This document shows, piece by piece, positions 19,554 through 28,732 of a DNA stretch of 64,000 nucleotides (its first letter is position 1; the number at the start of each line of letters is the position of its first letter). A program made the position numbers and the translations under genes. The DNA comes from Cysteiniphilum litorale (lineage in GTDB: Bacteria; Pseudomonadota; Gammaproteobacteria; Francisellales; Francisellaceae), in contig NZ_QLIQ01000003.1 of assembly GCF_003428165.1 (NCBI RefSeq), positions 57,042 through 121,041 of the forward strand. Direction: 5' to 3'. Below the pieces are notes generated by a model, which was not told the origin of the DNA, ran no database searches, and worked only from the letters and a program-made list of their open reading frames with translations.

Positions 19554-20954
19554 TTATGCATTCGCTAGTGCATTATTTGACGGCACTTTATTCATCGCAT
19601 TTAGGACTTTCAATATACTAATGGCTTGCGCTAACTGCTTATCTTTATGCAGTAGACTTTGCGCATTTTTATAGTCTTTCTTATAGTTTGCCAATGCTTC
19701 TTTTGTTGCTTTATCCTTTTGAATATCATTATTTGAGACAATCGCATGCTCGAAACTACTTTCATCAAAGACCAAATCTAGATTATCGCTACCGTTTTTA
19801 TCCCTTTTAGTATTATCTACCAATAAACCAATTTCTTCTTCCTCAATAATGACATCAGGAATAACCCCTCTTGATTGAATGGCAACCCCATTAGGTGTGT
19901 AGTATCGTGCTGTTGTCAATTTCACGGCATTGGTTTCTGAAATAGGGATAACTGTTTGTACAGATCCCTTGCCAAATGTTTTAACGCCTACAATGACCGC
20001 CCTTTGGTGGTCTTGTAATGCCCCTGCAACAATTTCCGACGCTGATGCAGAGCCCATATTAACCAATACAACCATCGGTAAACCATGGGTATAATCATCA
20101 CTCACGGCATAACTTGTGATTGATTCCAATGGATTGCGTGATTTGGTAAAAACAATCTTTTTGGGGTTTGCAGGTGTTACTTGCAAAAAGGTATCACTGA
20201 CCGCTACAGCCGCATCCAACAGTCCACCAGGATTATTGCGTAAATCCAATACATAGCCTTTTAAATGCGCATTTTCTTTAACCAATTTGTCGATATTTTT
20301 CTTCAACTCCTCAGCAGTATTACCCTGAAATTGACTAATTCTTAAATAACCATAATCTTCCGCCACAATCTCAGACTTAACCGAATCTAGCTTGATATTT
20401 TCACGTATCAATGACAGTTTAATTGGCTTAGGTGCTTTAGGGCGTAGCAATGTGATTGAAACTTCAGTTCCTGGTTGTCCACGCATTTTCTTCACCGCCT
20501 CATCCAAGGTTAAGCCGGCAACACTGACATCGTTGATTTTAATAATATAATCCCCCGCCTTGACACCAGCGCGCTGTGCTGGCGTGTCATCAATCGGTGA
20601 GATGACCTTGATGCGCTCATTTTCAGCACTAACATGCATACCAAGACCAGCAAACTCGCCATGCACTGACATTTGCAAATCTTCAAAATCATCATCATCT
20701 AAAAATCGTGAATGCGGATCCAACGACTGCAACATGCCATCAATCGCCCCTTCAAGAATTTCCTCATCACTTAACTCATCTACATAAGCTTGTTTTACCA
20801 AACCAATGCTGCGTGATAATTTATCAATGTGTTTTTGTGTTTCTGGATTTTGTCCAACTTGATTGACTTGCTTTACCTGATCACCTTGCGAAAATACTGG
20901 CATACAAAGAAAACCAAACAGTGATATATAAAGTGTCAAATTTATTTTTTTCAT
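19554..20954 (-). CDS. ctpA: S41 family C-terminal processing protease
   Basis: A 466-residue periplasmic protease with a signal peptide (residues 1-22), a PDZ domain at about 95-175 and a tail-specific protease domain. The Ser-Lys dyad is Ser304 in GSASASE and Lys329 in FGKGSVQ. Such CtpA/Prc enzymes trim C-termini of envelope proteins and control peptidoglycan hydrolases. The last 90 residues are rich in Lys, Asp and Asn and not conserved in the family. The gene is alone, with GAGG upstream of ATG. Confidence 0.93.
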   Translation of the reverse strand: MKKINLTLYISLFGFLCMPVFSQGDQVKQVNQVGQNPETQKHIDKLSRSIGLVKQAYVDELSDEEILEGAIDGMLQSLDPHSRFLDDDDFEDLQMSVHGEFAGLGMHVSAENERIKVISPIDDTPAQRAGVKAGDYIIKINDVSVAGLTLDEAVKKMRGQPGTEVSITLLRPKAPKPIKLSLIRENIKLDSVKSEIVAEDYGYLRISQFQGNTAEELKKNIDKLVKENAHLKGYVLDLRNNPGGLLDAAVAVSDTFLQVTPANPKKIVFTKSRNPLESITSYAVSDDYTHGLPMVVLVNMGSASASEIVAGALQDHQRAVIVGVKTFGKGSVQTVIPISETNAVKLTTARYYTPNGVAIQSRGVIPDVIIEEEEIGLLVDNTKRDKNGSDNLDLVFDESSFEHAIVSNNDIQKDKATKEALANYKKDYKNAQSLLHKDKQLAQAISILKVLNAMNKVPSNNALANA

Positions 20955-21068
20955 AGCCTGTACCTCTACTTTAGCTGATAAGAAGACATCCGTTTACTTC
21001 GGTTCCTTTTCATTCTTAAGTGTAGAAAGTATTTATATATTTTCAAATAAAGATTGAAATTGGCATGA

Positions 21069-22655
21069 TCACTTTGCTATGGGCAATCTGATTTCAAATG
21101 TCACTGCGTGAGGGATATTACTAAGCGCAATACGACCATGATGCGCTTCAATAATACGCCAAACAATAGCCAAACCCAAACCGCTACTTTGCTTTGATTC
21201 AGGTGTAAATGGCTGATTTAAAGCGCTTTCAATATTAAAAGCAACCCCCTGACCATTATCGGTAATTTTAATCACTGCATCGTTATCACATATAGCAACG
21301 GATACATCGATCACATCGCCACCATATTTATACGCATTGATCAAAAGGTTATTTAGCACTTTGTGCATCGCAGACTTATCTAATAAAACCATTATATTCG
21401 GATACTCAGAGCTAAAATGCCATATCTTACTTATATAACTATTGCTATATGCCACAACAATTTCCTCGACGAATAAAGACAGTGGTATCTTCTCTAGGTT
21501 TAATGGTAATTTCACATAGCTATACTTGGAGTAATCAAGCTGTCGATTCACTAAATGATCGATTTGCATAATGTCTTCTTTGATCGACAAGATATGCTTT
21601 GCTCTTTCCTCATCGCTTTTAGCATTTTCTAATAGTCTTAGCGTAAAATGCACCTGAGCAAGAGGTGTTTTAACTTCATGCGCAACCATATTGGCAAAAA
21701 CCGTTTGTTTTTTTATCAAAGATTGTATGCTTTCACCCATTCCCTTAAGTGTCTGATAGACTGACCATAGTACAGACTTAGTTGACAATCGAATATCGCT
21801 ATCAAAGTCATTCTTGCCGTAGCTTTGTGCTAGAGATTTTAATTTAATCAAATCTCGATAAAGTGGGTAAGCAATAATAAGTGTCAAAAACACCAACAAA
21901 ATCGCATCAATAATTACTGCGTAAACATGTGGATGCAGCTTAATCCAGTTATCACGATAAGGGCCAATAATAATTACTTTATTCGGATTGGGTGATAGAA
22001 ACTGAATATATCCTTGTACACCATGAAAAGGCTCCGTTGGGAAATATCCCCATTTTCTAATATCTTGCTGTTCTTTATCGGTATAATTTGACAAGTCTCT
22101 CACCACCACGCCAACTTGATATTCTTTTTTAATATATTCAATCACTTTATTCCACTGACCTTCTGGCGTATTTTTAAATCTGCTATACGCCAGCTGGTGA
22201 ATCCATGCATTATTTTTCTGATACTCTATGATCTCGGGTGCGCGTTTTTCTAATGCAAAAAACAAATCACTATTAAGCACGCGCTGATAAATCATGCTTG
22301 GCTTAAACATATCAAAACTATTGGTATAGTCATGGTTATTATAATCAAACAGCATTTCACCTGAGTACAAAGCTTCTTTTTGTGCTTGTATATCCTCTGG
22401 TAGTTGATCAAAGTGGCGTAAATACAGTGGTCGCGTGTATTGACTTTTTAGTTTATCAATAATCTCTGCCCATTGATTTTCAGGTACTTTGCTAAATTGA
22501 GCCTCTAATGCTCTAAAGACACCTGCTGCGTTCATCTTTGCATTTTGCTGATTAATTCTAAAGCCAATATAGGTACTTGATGCAACCACAAAAATGGTCA
22601 TCACTATCATCACAGACAGATATACCAATAATTGCCGCAAAATAAATTTCAACAT
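21069..22655 (-). CDS. Sensor histidine kinase
   Basis: A 528-residue membrane kinase. Two membrane segments (about 8-28 and 244-264) flank an unusually long periplasmic sensor of about 215 residues that I cannot assign. The kinase core follows: H-box HEVKTPL with His326, N-box NNLLINAYKYGG, and G-boxes ITDNGQGV and SSGLGLAI. The start at 22655 follows the response-regulator stop by 7 bp; an upstream ATG at 22676 is possible. It is paired with the response regulator before it. Signal and regulon are unknown. Confidence 0.88.
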   Translation of the reverse strand: MLKFILRQLLVYLSVMIVMTIFVVASSTYIGFRINQQNAKMNAAGVFRALEAQFSKVPENQWAEIIDKLKSQYTRPLYLRHFDQLPEDIQAQKEALYSGEMLFDYNNHDYTNSFDMFKPSMIYQRVLNSDLFFALEKRAPEIIEYQKNNAWIHQLAYSRFKNTPEGQWNKVIEYIKKEYQVGVVVRDLSNYTDKEQQDIRKWGYFPTEPFHGVQGYIQFLSPNPNKVIIIGPYRDNWIKLHPHVYAVIIDAILLVFLTLIIAYPLYRDLIKLKSLAQSYGKNDFDSDIRLSTKSVLWSVYQTLKGMGESIQSLIKKQTVFANMVAHEVKTPLAQVHFTLRLLENAKSDEERAKHILSIKEDIMQIDHLVNRQLDYSKYSYVKLPLNLEKIPLSLFVEEIVVAYSNSYISKIWHFSSEYPNIMVLLDKSAMHKVLNNLLINAYKYGGDVIDVSVAICDNDAVIKITDNGQGVAFNIESALNQPFTPESKQSSGLGLAIVWRIIEAHHGRIALSNIPHAVTFEIRLPIAK

Positions 22656-22662
22656 GAGCTCT

Positions 22663-23358
22663 CTACTCCCATGCATCCGTGCAGAAAATATAACCTTTAC
22701 CCCAAACAGTCTTTATCTTACTAGGGTTTTTAGCATCATCCTCCACATACTGACGCAATCTTGACACCATCACATCAACAAAACGATCTACACCATCATA
22801 CTCAACACCTTTTAGCATTAAATAAAGATGCTCTCTCTTCAAGAGCTTATTGGGATTGAGTACAAAAATTTTGATCAACTCAAACTCCTTAGCACTTAAT
22901 TCCAACTGCTTATTTGCATAACTTACTGTATAGTTATTTAAATCGACCTCAAGCGCTCCAAAGATAATTTTTGTAGCGTTTTCATATGATTTGAAAGTCG
23001 CATCCAGAATTTTATTAACACGCATCAGTAAAACCTCTGGCAATACAGGCTTCTTAAGGTAATCATCCGCACCGAGTTGCAATCCTTTTAACTCATCATC
23101 AGGATCGGTATGACAGGTTAAGAACAAAATGACGCCTTGATATTCTACGCGTAATAACTGACACACTTCATAACCTGACAAATCAGGCATTTCAACATCC
23201 AAAATAATCAAATCAGGCGCAAAGCTTTTAGCAAAAAAAATCCCATCCTCGCCATTATATGCCGAGCGGACAGTAAAGCCGTTATCCGCTAGGAAGTGTG
23301 TGATAAGCTCATTAAGCTTGACATTATCATCAATGACTAATATTTTTCTGACTTGCAT
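22663..23358 (-). CDS. OmpR-family response regulator
   Basis: A 231-residue regulator with a receiver domain (acidic Asp10-Asp11, phospho-acceptor Asp54, Lys103 in KKP) and a winged-helix DNA-binding domain ending VWGKGYIF. The ATG at 23358 with AAGAG upstream gives the standard length; an in-frame extension to 23445 is unlikely. It is first in a two-gene operon with the kinase downstream. Confidence 0.9.
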   Translation of the reverse strand: MQVRKILVIDDNVKLNELITHFLADNGFTVRSAYNGEDGIFFAKSFAPDLIILDVEMPDLSGYEVCQLLRVEYQGVILFLTCHTDPDDELKGLQLGADDYLKKPVLPEVLLMRVNKILDATFKSYENATKIIFGALEVDLNNYTVSYANKQLELSAKEFELIKIFVLNPNKLLKREHLYLMLKGVEYDGVDRFVDVMVSRLRQYVEDDAKNPSKIKTVWGKGYIFCTDAWE

Positions 23359-23725
23359 TTTTCTGCTCTTTTTATATTTCAGACACATCAAATAATAGTC
23401 AGACATTGGTGTGTTTTCAATTAAATAATATCCAGAATATTTCATACAAATTGGATCAAATTAAAAGTTACCGAACTAAAAATTGATCTGTGCAAAAAAT
23501 AACTCATTAAATCATAATAGCAGTTACCCATCAGGATCTATTGAAGCTGATACGCTGGCAATGTCACATAGCAAAATTATAAGCGGTAAGTCTAATGAAA
23601 TATTCAGGTTAACACTGGTCATATTTACAATTTTCATACAAATTATTAATTGCCTAAATGTGGCTTTCGTGCGATAAAAGATTAATGTATAAATATTTTA
23701 TGAACAATTAAAGGTAAAAAAGACA
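23359..23725. other. Intergenic stretch before the accessory region
   Basis: An AT-rich gap of 367 bp between divergently read genes. It should hold promoters for the response regulator and the 207-residue gene, but I see no convincing site, RNA or repeat. Confidence 0.5.
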
Positions 23726-24349
23726 ATGTCGACATTCTGGAAGAAATTAAGAAATATAACGAGTGGTCCTAACACTATCGGTAAAATTGGATTAACTTGC
23801 GACTTTCTACAAAGCGAGCTTGGGGAGTATAGACAAAATAATCAAGGGAGGATATTAGTGTCTGCTACGCCTCTTAACCACGCGGAGGGATATGATTTGA
23901 GGAGTACATTAAATTATGGACCAGATGTTGCCGAAGTATACTGGTTACCATGGAAAAATCATAGCGTTACAGAAGCAATGCGGGATGAGTTTGAGTGTTC
24001 AAATCGTAATCTTTTTTTCATGACAACGACTATGACAGGATGCCGTTTTAGTATTACCCCAACGTCAGTTTTGCATATTGCGCATAGTATTGATTCTGAT
24101 GCAATTGAAGAAAATATTACCGGGCCGCGTGATCATAATACTCGACGTTTATTGGTTTCACCTCCTAGACATCAATATGATTTTCAATATGGCGGAAGAA
24201 CTTCTAATAGCGGGTACTATAGAGCCTTGGTTTTTGGAATGAGGGTAGATAACAGGTATATATATAAATATCTAGATACACACCAGGAGAAGTGGGTAGT
24301 TATGTTTGATGAGCGTATTCATAAAACTGTGTCACGTTACCGACGGTAG
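23726..24349 (+). CDS. Orphan protein with TGC...H motif (possible deamidase-like effector)
   Basis: A 207-residue soluble protein without signal peptide or membrane segment. I recognise no family with certainty. The centre reads NLFFMTTTMTGCRFSI followed by VLHIAH: Cys106 sits in a TGC turn between two hydrophobic strands, with His117 and His120 after it. CNF1, BLF1 and CheD deamidases share an (L)SGC/GSC turn with a His 12-17 residues on. Equating them is inference. It lies next to, but not in, the T6SS operon, and an IS3 relic starts five bases after its stop, so it was probably brought in by transfer. AAAGGT precedes the start. Confidence 0.6.
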   Translation: MSTFWKKLRNITSGPNTIGKIGLTCDFLQSELGEYRQNNQGRILVSATPLNHAEGYDLRSTLNYGPDVAEVYWLPWKNHSVTEAMRDEFECSNRNLFFMTTTMTGCRFSITPTSVLHIAHSIDSDAIEENITGPRDHNTRRLLVSPPRHQYDFQYGGRTSNSGYYRALVFGMRVDNRYIYKYLDTHQEKWVVMFDERIHKTVSRYRR

Positions 24350-24354
24350 GTGTC

Positions 24355-24445
24355 GGGATTGGCTTGAGGGAAAGCTTGCAAGCTTGGACGTATCAGCTAA
24401 AAAATCTATGGTGGAGTCCAAGCTAGAAAATATTTCCATAGTTAA
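24355..24445 (+). mobile_element. Relic of IS3-family orfA
   Basis: These 91 bp match 63902-63992, inside the IS3-family orfA at the right end of the window, with three mismatches. Neither end of the element is present. It begins five bases after the stop of the 207-residue gene. A CTTCCAGC-AGA-GCTGGAAG hairpin follows at 24450-24468. The remaining 120 bp to the next gene show nothing I can assign. Confidence 0.9.
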
Positions 24446-24587
24446 ATGACTTCCAGCAGAGCTGGAAGCTTATTTAGATGACGCCCTAAAAGGACTTTAC
24501 CTTGCACCTTTAGGTATAGATGTTTAGACCCGACCTGACAGTTGGCTATTTTTCAAACGTGATTTTGGTCAGATAGGATTGAGCATT

Positions 24588-27089
24588 TCAACCTTCTACA
24601 CGTTTTAAAAGCTCATTGATTTCATTCAGGATTGTCTTGTTTTGAGTCATACCATACTCCTCTTTGTAGCCTCTTCTCATCATATTAATAAAACCTGAAG
24701 TTGGCGTCCCAATAACCTCTGTCACATTTTTTTGGGTGCTTTTCTCTAGTTTTAGTTGTTTCATTTGAGATAATATTTGATTAATTTTAATTTTGTCATC
24801 ATTTGTATCTATACGGTAAAATAGTCTCAGTGCTCCACAGCCAATGGTGTCAAATCCTCCAAATTCATTTTTTGTTAAACTTGATACTAATATTACGTAT
24901 TTATCTTTATCATCGGCATTATCGATGAGTTTTGCGTAGACTATTTCAGCTATACTGCGACTTGTAGATGAAGTTATATCAATGATCTTAGCATTTATTA
25001 ATGTATTGCTAGGTTTTTCATTGTCATATAAATTAGCGTATTTATAGTCAAAATAACTATTTGGAAAATAGTTGGCATCAACTATGGTAACTTTCTGTTT
25101 TTCAGAGTTTTGTTCGGAGGTCTTGGAAAAAGAATAGTATTGTTGTTCTATCTTACTGGTCTCGTAATACATTTTTCTAGTATCAAATGCAAGATCCTTT
25201 TCATCTAAACATTGTGCTAAATACATAGCAATTGCTGATGCCCTCATACCATATGGTAGAATAATTTTTTGAGCATAAATTTGTGTCATCTTAGAAGTAG
25301 ACCTATCGCTACGTTGACTAAGACTTTCAGGGTAGGACTCCTCGGCTTCACTGTTACTCCCGTAGCCATCTTCCTCAAGTTCACTCTTATCAGCAATGTA
25401 CTTATTATAAATGGTTGCGCCTACATACTTCCTTACGGTTGATATTACTTGGGGATAACAAACATCATCTGTATTGCCATTACTTTTTATGCCGTATAAG
25501 TTCTCTATCTCTGTTAAATAGCCTGAGTTAGATTTTAGAGGAGGTGTATATTGGTAATGTTTTTTAACAAGCTGCTTCTCCTTCTGCTCCTGCCCCTGCT
25601 CAAAAGCTGCTAATACCGCTCCTATGGGATCATCACCTTCAAAGCATTCTCTCATCATCGATGCGTAAATATAAAATTTCTCTGGTTTTTTAATAGATCT
25701 GGCTATATGTGAAGAGTTTTTTTTATTCTCAGATCTGGTAAATAAGTTGGTATTAATCGAAGTTTCTACTACCCATTTTATATTAATTTTCTTTGGCTCT
25801 ATATTAATTTCCTTTGGCCCTATATTAATTTCCTTTGGCTCTATATTATTAAATAGTTTCCCTAATAACTGATCAAATTCCGTAAGCAAATTTATAAGGT
25901 TCTCTTCTGTAGTCATAGTTAGATAGCCTACATTAATTCGCATAACCTCACCACAATCTGAAACAGTTGTTTCAAGATGCCCAAAACTTGTTTTATATAA
26001 TATTTTAAGTTGATAGTCACTTTCCTTTTCATACTTATGATCACTAACACCTAAGAGCAGGCATAGCATTAAAATCATCCAATTTTCTGTTGTAAAATCA
26101 GACTTACTTTGCTGCAAATTTTGAACGCCAAGGGGTGTGGCAAATAGAACACCCAAGCAAGGGTATTTATTTAGATGAAAGACTTTCAAGTATTTCAATG
26201 TTCTAGTGCCCACAGCTATACGAGTACAAGATGCTATGCTGTGCAATAATCTCGTGTCTGTTAAAGATTTTTTGCTCTCTTTCGTATCTGTTAAAGTTTC
26301 TTTGCTCTTTTTCGTGTCTTGTGGGGTAAAACCTCTGGAGGAAATCTTAGCGCCCTTGAGGATTTCTCTAGAGGATTGTATAAATAATTGTTCTTGAGCC
26401 TTGTCTGTAACCGTGCTTCTTTTTTTCACATATGCATCTCCAACTAATTGAAAAGCAATCTGTGAAGATCGATTTTTTTTAGCCTTACTTCCTAGCCATT
26501 TTTCTCTTAAGATATCATTCTGTTGAGCAGGCGTTAGACTTAAGCCTTCATGAGTAAAGTCCAGCCCACAACACGTCACGTTATTTGGTCTTGAGCCTAT
26601 AACCTTTGAATTCCGAATCCCCGAATAAAGAGGGGCGGTTCTATAGTTGTATATATTGCCTTGATTGGAACTCCTTATATAACCTCCAGTCACCGTCTTC
26701 GACTCTTCTTCAAATGATGGGAAAATAGGATCATGCATCGGAGTGATTGCATGTGTTTGATAGAAAGCTGTGTTGAAGCGTACTTCAATATCTTTTTGTT
26801 TGCAGTTGTCGCTAGAATTTTTATCGCCACGTTTCCTTTTTAGAGAGGGTTTTAGTTTACTACGTATGATATCTTCATATCGATTTCTAGGAAATGCGTT
26901 CTTGTAAGGTACTGATTTGATCCCATCTAATTGCTTGGCGTTAGACTCGTCTGATTTGCCGTTGTCGCTAGAATTTTGATTGAAACGTTTGATGCCATCT
27001 GACTGACCGCTATCTCTAGTAGACTTCTTTGTGCACTTTTTACAGTTCTGGTGATTACAAGAGGAGCATATTTCTAATTTTTTTTTCAT
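24588..27089 (-). CDS. Large orphan protein, T6SS-linked, modular and partly disordered
   Basis: An 833-residue protein with no confident family. Residues 8-19 hold a CxxCxxxxCxxC cluster that could bind zinc. Residues 20-100 and 570-600 are Ser/Asp/Lys-rich and probably disordered. Two internal repeats are visible: KKSKETLTDT / ESKKSLTDT near 260-279 and IEPKEIN / IGPKEIN / IEPKKIN near 416-437. The C-terminal part (about 612-760) has GMRASAIAMYLA, TIVDANYF and VSSLTKNEFGG in an order loosely recalling fold-type I PLP enzymes (Lys740 in the place of the cofactor lysine); this is weak. It lies downstream of the T6SS operon, on the same strand. An effector or toxin role is only a guess. Confidence 0.6.
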   Translation of the reverse strand: MKKKLEICSSCNHQNCKKCTKKSTRDSGQSDGIKRFNQNSSDNGKSDESNAKQLDGIKSVPYKNAFPRNRYEDIIRSKLKPSLKRKRGDKNSSDNCKQKDIEVRFNTAFYQTHAITPMHDPIFPSFEEESKTVTGGYIRSSNQGNIYNYRTAPLYSGIRNSKVIGSRPNNVTCCGLDFTHEGLSLTPAQQNDILREKWLGSKAKKNRSSQIAFQLVGDAYVKKRSTVTDKAQEQLFIQSSREILKGAKISSRGFTPQDTKKSKETLTDTKESKKSLTDTRLLHSIASCTRIAVGTRTLKYLKVFHLNKYPCLGVLFATPLGVQNLQQSKSDFTTENWMILMLCLLLGVSDHKYEKESDYQLKILYKTSFGHLETTVSDCGEVMRINVGYLTMTTEENLINLLTEFDQLLGKLFNNIEPKEINIGPKEINIEPKKINIKWVVETSINTNLFTRSENKKNSSHIARSIKKPEKFYIYASMMRECFEGDDPIGAVLAAFEQGQEQKEKQLVKKHYQYTPPLKSNSGYLTEIENLYGIKSNGNTDDVCYPQVISTVRKYVGATIYNKYIADKSELEEDGYGSNSEAEESYPESLSQRSDRSTSKMTQIYAQKIILPYGMRASAIAMYLAQCLDEKDLAFDTRKMYYETSKIEQQYYSFSKTSEQNSEKQKVTIVDANYFPNSYFDYKYANLYDNEKPSNTLINAKIIDITSSTSRSIAEIVYAKLIDNADDKDKYVILVSSLTKNEFGGFDTIGCGALRLFYRIDTNDDKIKINQILSQMKQLKLEKSTQKNVTEVIGTPTSGFINMMRRGYKEEYGMTQNKTILNEINELLKRVEG

Positions 27090-27113
27090 ACTAAGTTACC
27101 TTGAAGGTTCGTT

Positions 27114-27145
27114 GTGTTTTTGTGTTTTTGTGTTTTTGTGTTTTT
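27114..27145. repeat. Tandem 8-bp repeat (GTGTTTTT x 4)
   Basis: Four perfect copies of GTGTTTTT, 25-56 bp upstream of the start of the 833-residue gene on its own strand. This is where its promoter would be, so copy-number change could switch expression. Confidence 0.9.
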
Positions 27146-27191
27146 TATTTGGCATCGTTGCGCATTTGTTTAGACAGGGTAAGTGTCAAGC

Positions 27192-27299
27192 TAGTTGTCG
27201 CCCAACTTTTTCCACTAAGCACTAATTTTGCTTAGGTTATCATCATAATTTCTCCAACAATTATCGCCCTGATTAGAAATTAACTACAGGCGACAACTA
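27192..27299. repeat. 11-bp inverted repeat pair flanking the T6SS operon end
   Basis: TAGTTGTCGCC at 27192-27202 is repeated in inverse orientation as GGCGACAACTA at 27289-27299, a perfect match with 86 bp between. The right arm contains the stop codon of the 213-residue gene. It may be a footprint of a lost mobile element or a long-range terminator stem. Confidence 0.6.
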
Positions 27300-27938
27300 C
27301 CCTAACACATCGAGATCATAAGCAGATAGATATATGCCCAAGCTATGTGTGTGTTCCTTCGGTTTCCAGATATGGGTATTATTCTTTACATTATTCAAAC
27401 ACATTTCCCAATTTTTTTTAGTTTGATATTGCTTCACAGAGGGAGTATCGGAACGTTTTCTATAATACGTCGTAATATCACCTTTTTTATTTACTCCAAC
27501 TAATCTACCTGAAATCCGATTATAATATGTACTAAATCCTTCATGATTTCCATGACATCTATCAGTATGAACCATACTCGTGCGTACGTACTCAAAATTA
27601 TCGTTATTTATATTGAGATAGTAACCATTATTCTTCAATTCATACGCATCTCGAACATATCTACCAAAATGATTCCAATGATTATTATTACTTCGATATT
27701 CAGTTAAAATATTATCACAACCCATGTATTTTCTGCCACATATACATGAATCTAAAACATGCTTTGCAAAGTGCTTTATCGCGGTAAGTCGACTACTCCA
27801 TCTAGCAAATTGCCAACCACCTAAGTGGGACTGCATACGCTCAAAATGATTATCAGCCATTATATCTTTAAGTTCTTCTACTCTTGCAACCCCTGAACAT
27901 TTTTCACAACTCCCTCCATATCGTTGATTTTCCATCAT
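27297..27938 (-). CDS. Putative RNase-toxin-like protein at the end of the T6SS operon
   Basis: A 213-residue Cys/His-rich protein without signal peptide; the start at 27938 is chosen because GGGGAA lies just upstream, though an ATG at 27950 is also in frame. The C-terminal half has MVHTDRCHGNHEGF, then a strand pair RLVGVNKKGDITTYYRKR (about 145-162). A His-bearing segment followed by a G-x-I-x-T-aromatic strand resembles BECR-fold ribonuclease toxins (EndoU, colicin D, barnase type). Four Cys (11, 14, 65, 67) may bind metal. It follows tssG by 23 bp and is probably the last gene of the operon. No immunity gene is obvious. Function inferred, moderate to low certainty. Confidence 0.5.
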   Translation of the reverse strand: MMENQRYGGSCEKCSGVARVEELKDIMADNHFERMQSHLGGWQFARWSSRLTAIKHFAKHVLDSCICGRKYMGCDNILTEYRSNNNHWNHFGRYVRDAYELKNNGYYLNINNDNFEYVRTSMVHTDRCHGNHEGFSTYYNRISGRLVGVNKKGDITTYYRKRSDTPSVKQYQTKKNWEMCLNNVKNNTHIWKPKEHTHSLGIYLSAYDLDVLG

Positions 27939-27961
27939 ATTATTCCCCATAATTTAATTTT

Positions 27962-28729
27962 TTAAACAAACTCTCCAAGACATTGCCATTGGTTTTTACC
28001 TAAATGACGCTGCCCTAGCTTTATACTACTTAATTTGCTATTTACCCCCGCAATAGCAAATTTTACTTGCCATATACAACATACTTTCAAATGTTCATGG
28101 CACATTTTTCTTAATGCATCAACCTCCTGCTTCAGCCTTATGATCTCATGACAATCAATAAGATATACTTTAAGCTGACAAAGATATGCGTTTGTCACCT
28201 GTGTTTTTGATATACTCGTGGATGAGCATCTGTACTTGCTAACACGCTGCTGAGTCGAAACCATCTGTGGCAATATCACAATATCTGCAGGTACAGACAG
28301 CGCCTTTAAAATCATCGATTTTAGTTGTAAGCTGTTTATGTACTGTGGTGCTAGTTTTGGTAATGACACTTTGCTCAACTTTACATGAAGCACCGGATGA
28401 ATAAAACGCACTAGCAAATCATGCAAATCTGCAAGCCAGTACTTTAAAAAAGTCTCCATCGCCGGATACAACCGCGCTAACCCATCGATAGTTTCATATA
28501 ACGCTTTAGGGCATATTGGTGGTAGATATCCCAATATTAAATCGCGCATACTTTCATCACCTACTAGATCTGATGTCGCTATTTGACGATTAAAAGCGAT
28601 CTCTTTGGGTATAAACTTAAGTTTAGCCGCTGCCTCAAAAATAAGTGCAGGATGAATACGTCCTGACGTCTGATGGTTAAATATCAAAAACTGCTTGATA
28701 TTTTGTATCTTATTTGAATGCTTCGGCAT
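27962..28729 (-). CDS. tssG: T6SS baseplate protein TssG-like
   Basis: A 255-residue protein that follows tssF by 3 bp, the standard baseplate order. The N-terminus has FLIFNHQTSGRIHPALIFEAAAKLKFIP, similar to the opening of TssG, and the C-terminus closes with the LG...HLG...CLG pattern usual for the family. TssG joins two TssF copies into the wedge around the hub. Sequence similarity to canonical TssG is low, as expected for Francisella-type systems, so the call leans on position. Confidence 0.72.
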   Translation of the reverse strand: MPKHSNKIQNIKQFLIFNHQTSGRIHPALIFEAAAKLKFIPKEIAFNRQIATSDLVGDESMRDLILGYLPPICPKALYETIDGLARLYPAMETFLKYWLADLHDLLVRFIHPVLHVKLSKVSLPKLAPQYINSLQLKSMILKALSVPADIVILPQMVSTQQRVSKYRCSSTSISKTQVTNAYLCQLKVYLIDCHEIIRLKQEVDALRKMCHEHLKVCCIWQVKFAIAGVNSKLSSIKLGQRHLGKNQWQCLGEFV

Positions 28730-28732
28730 AAA

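Noticed and set aside
24446..24540. Open run of about 25 codons (LPAELEAYLDDAL...) after the IS3 relic, as a possible gene remnant.
   Set aside because: Too short, no match recognised, begins at a hairpin; left unassigned.
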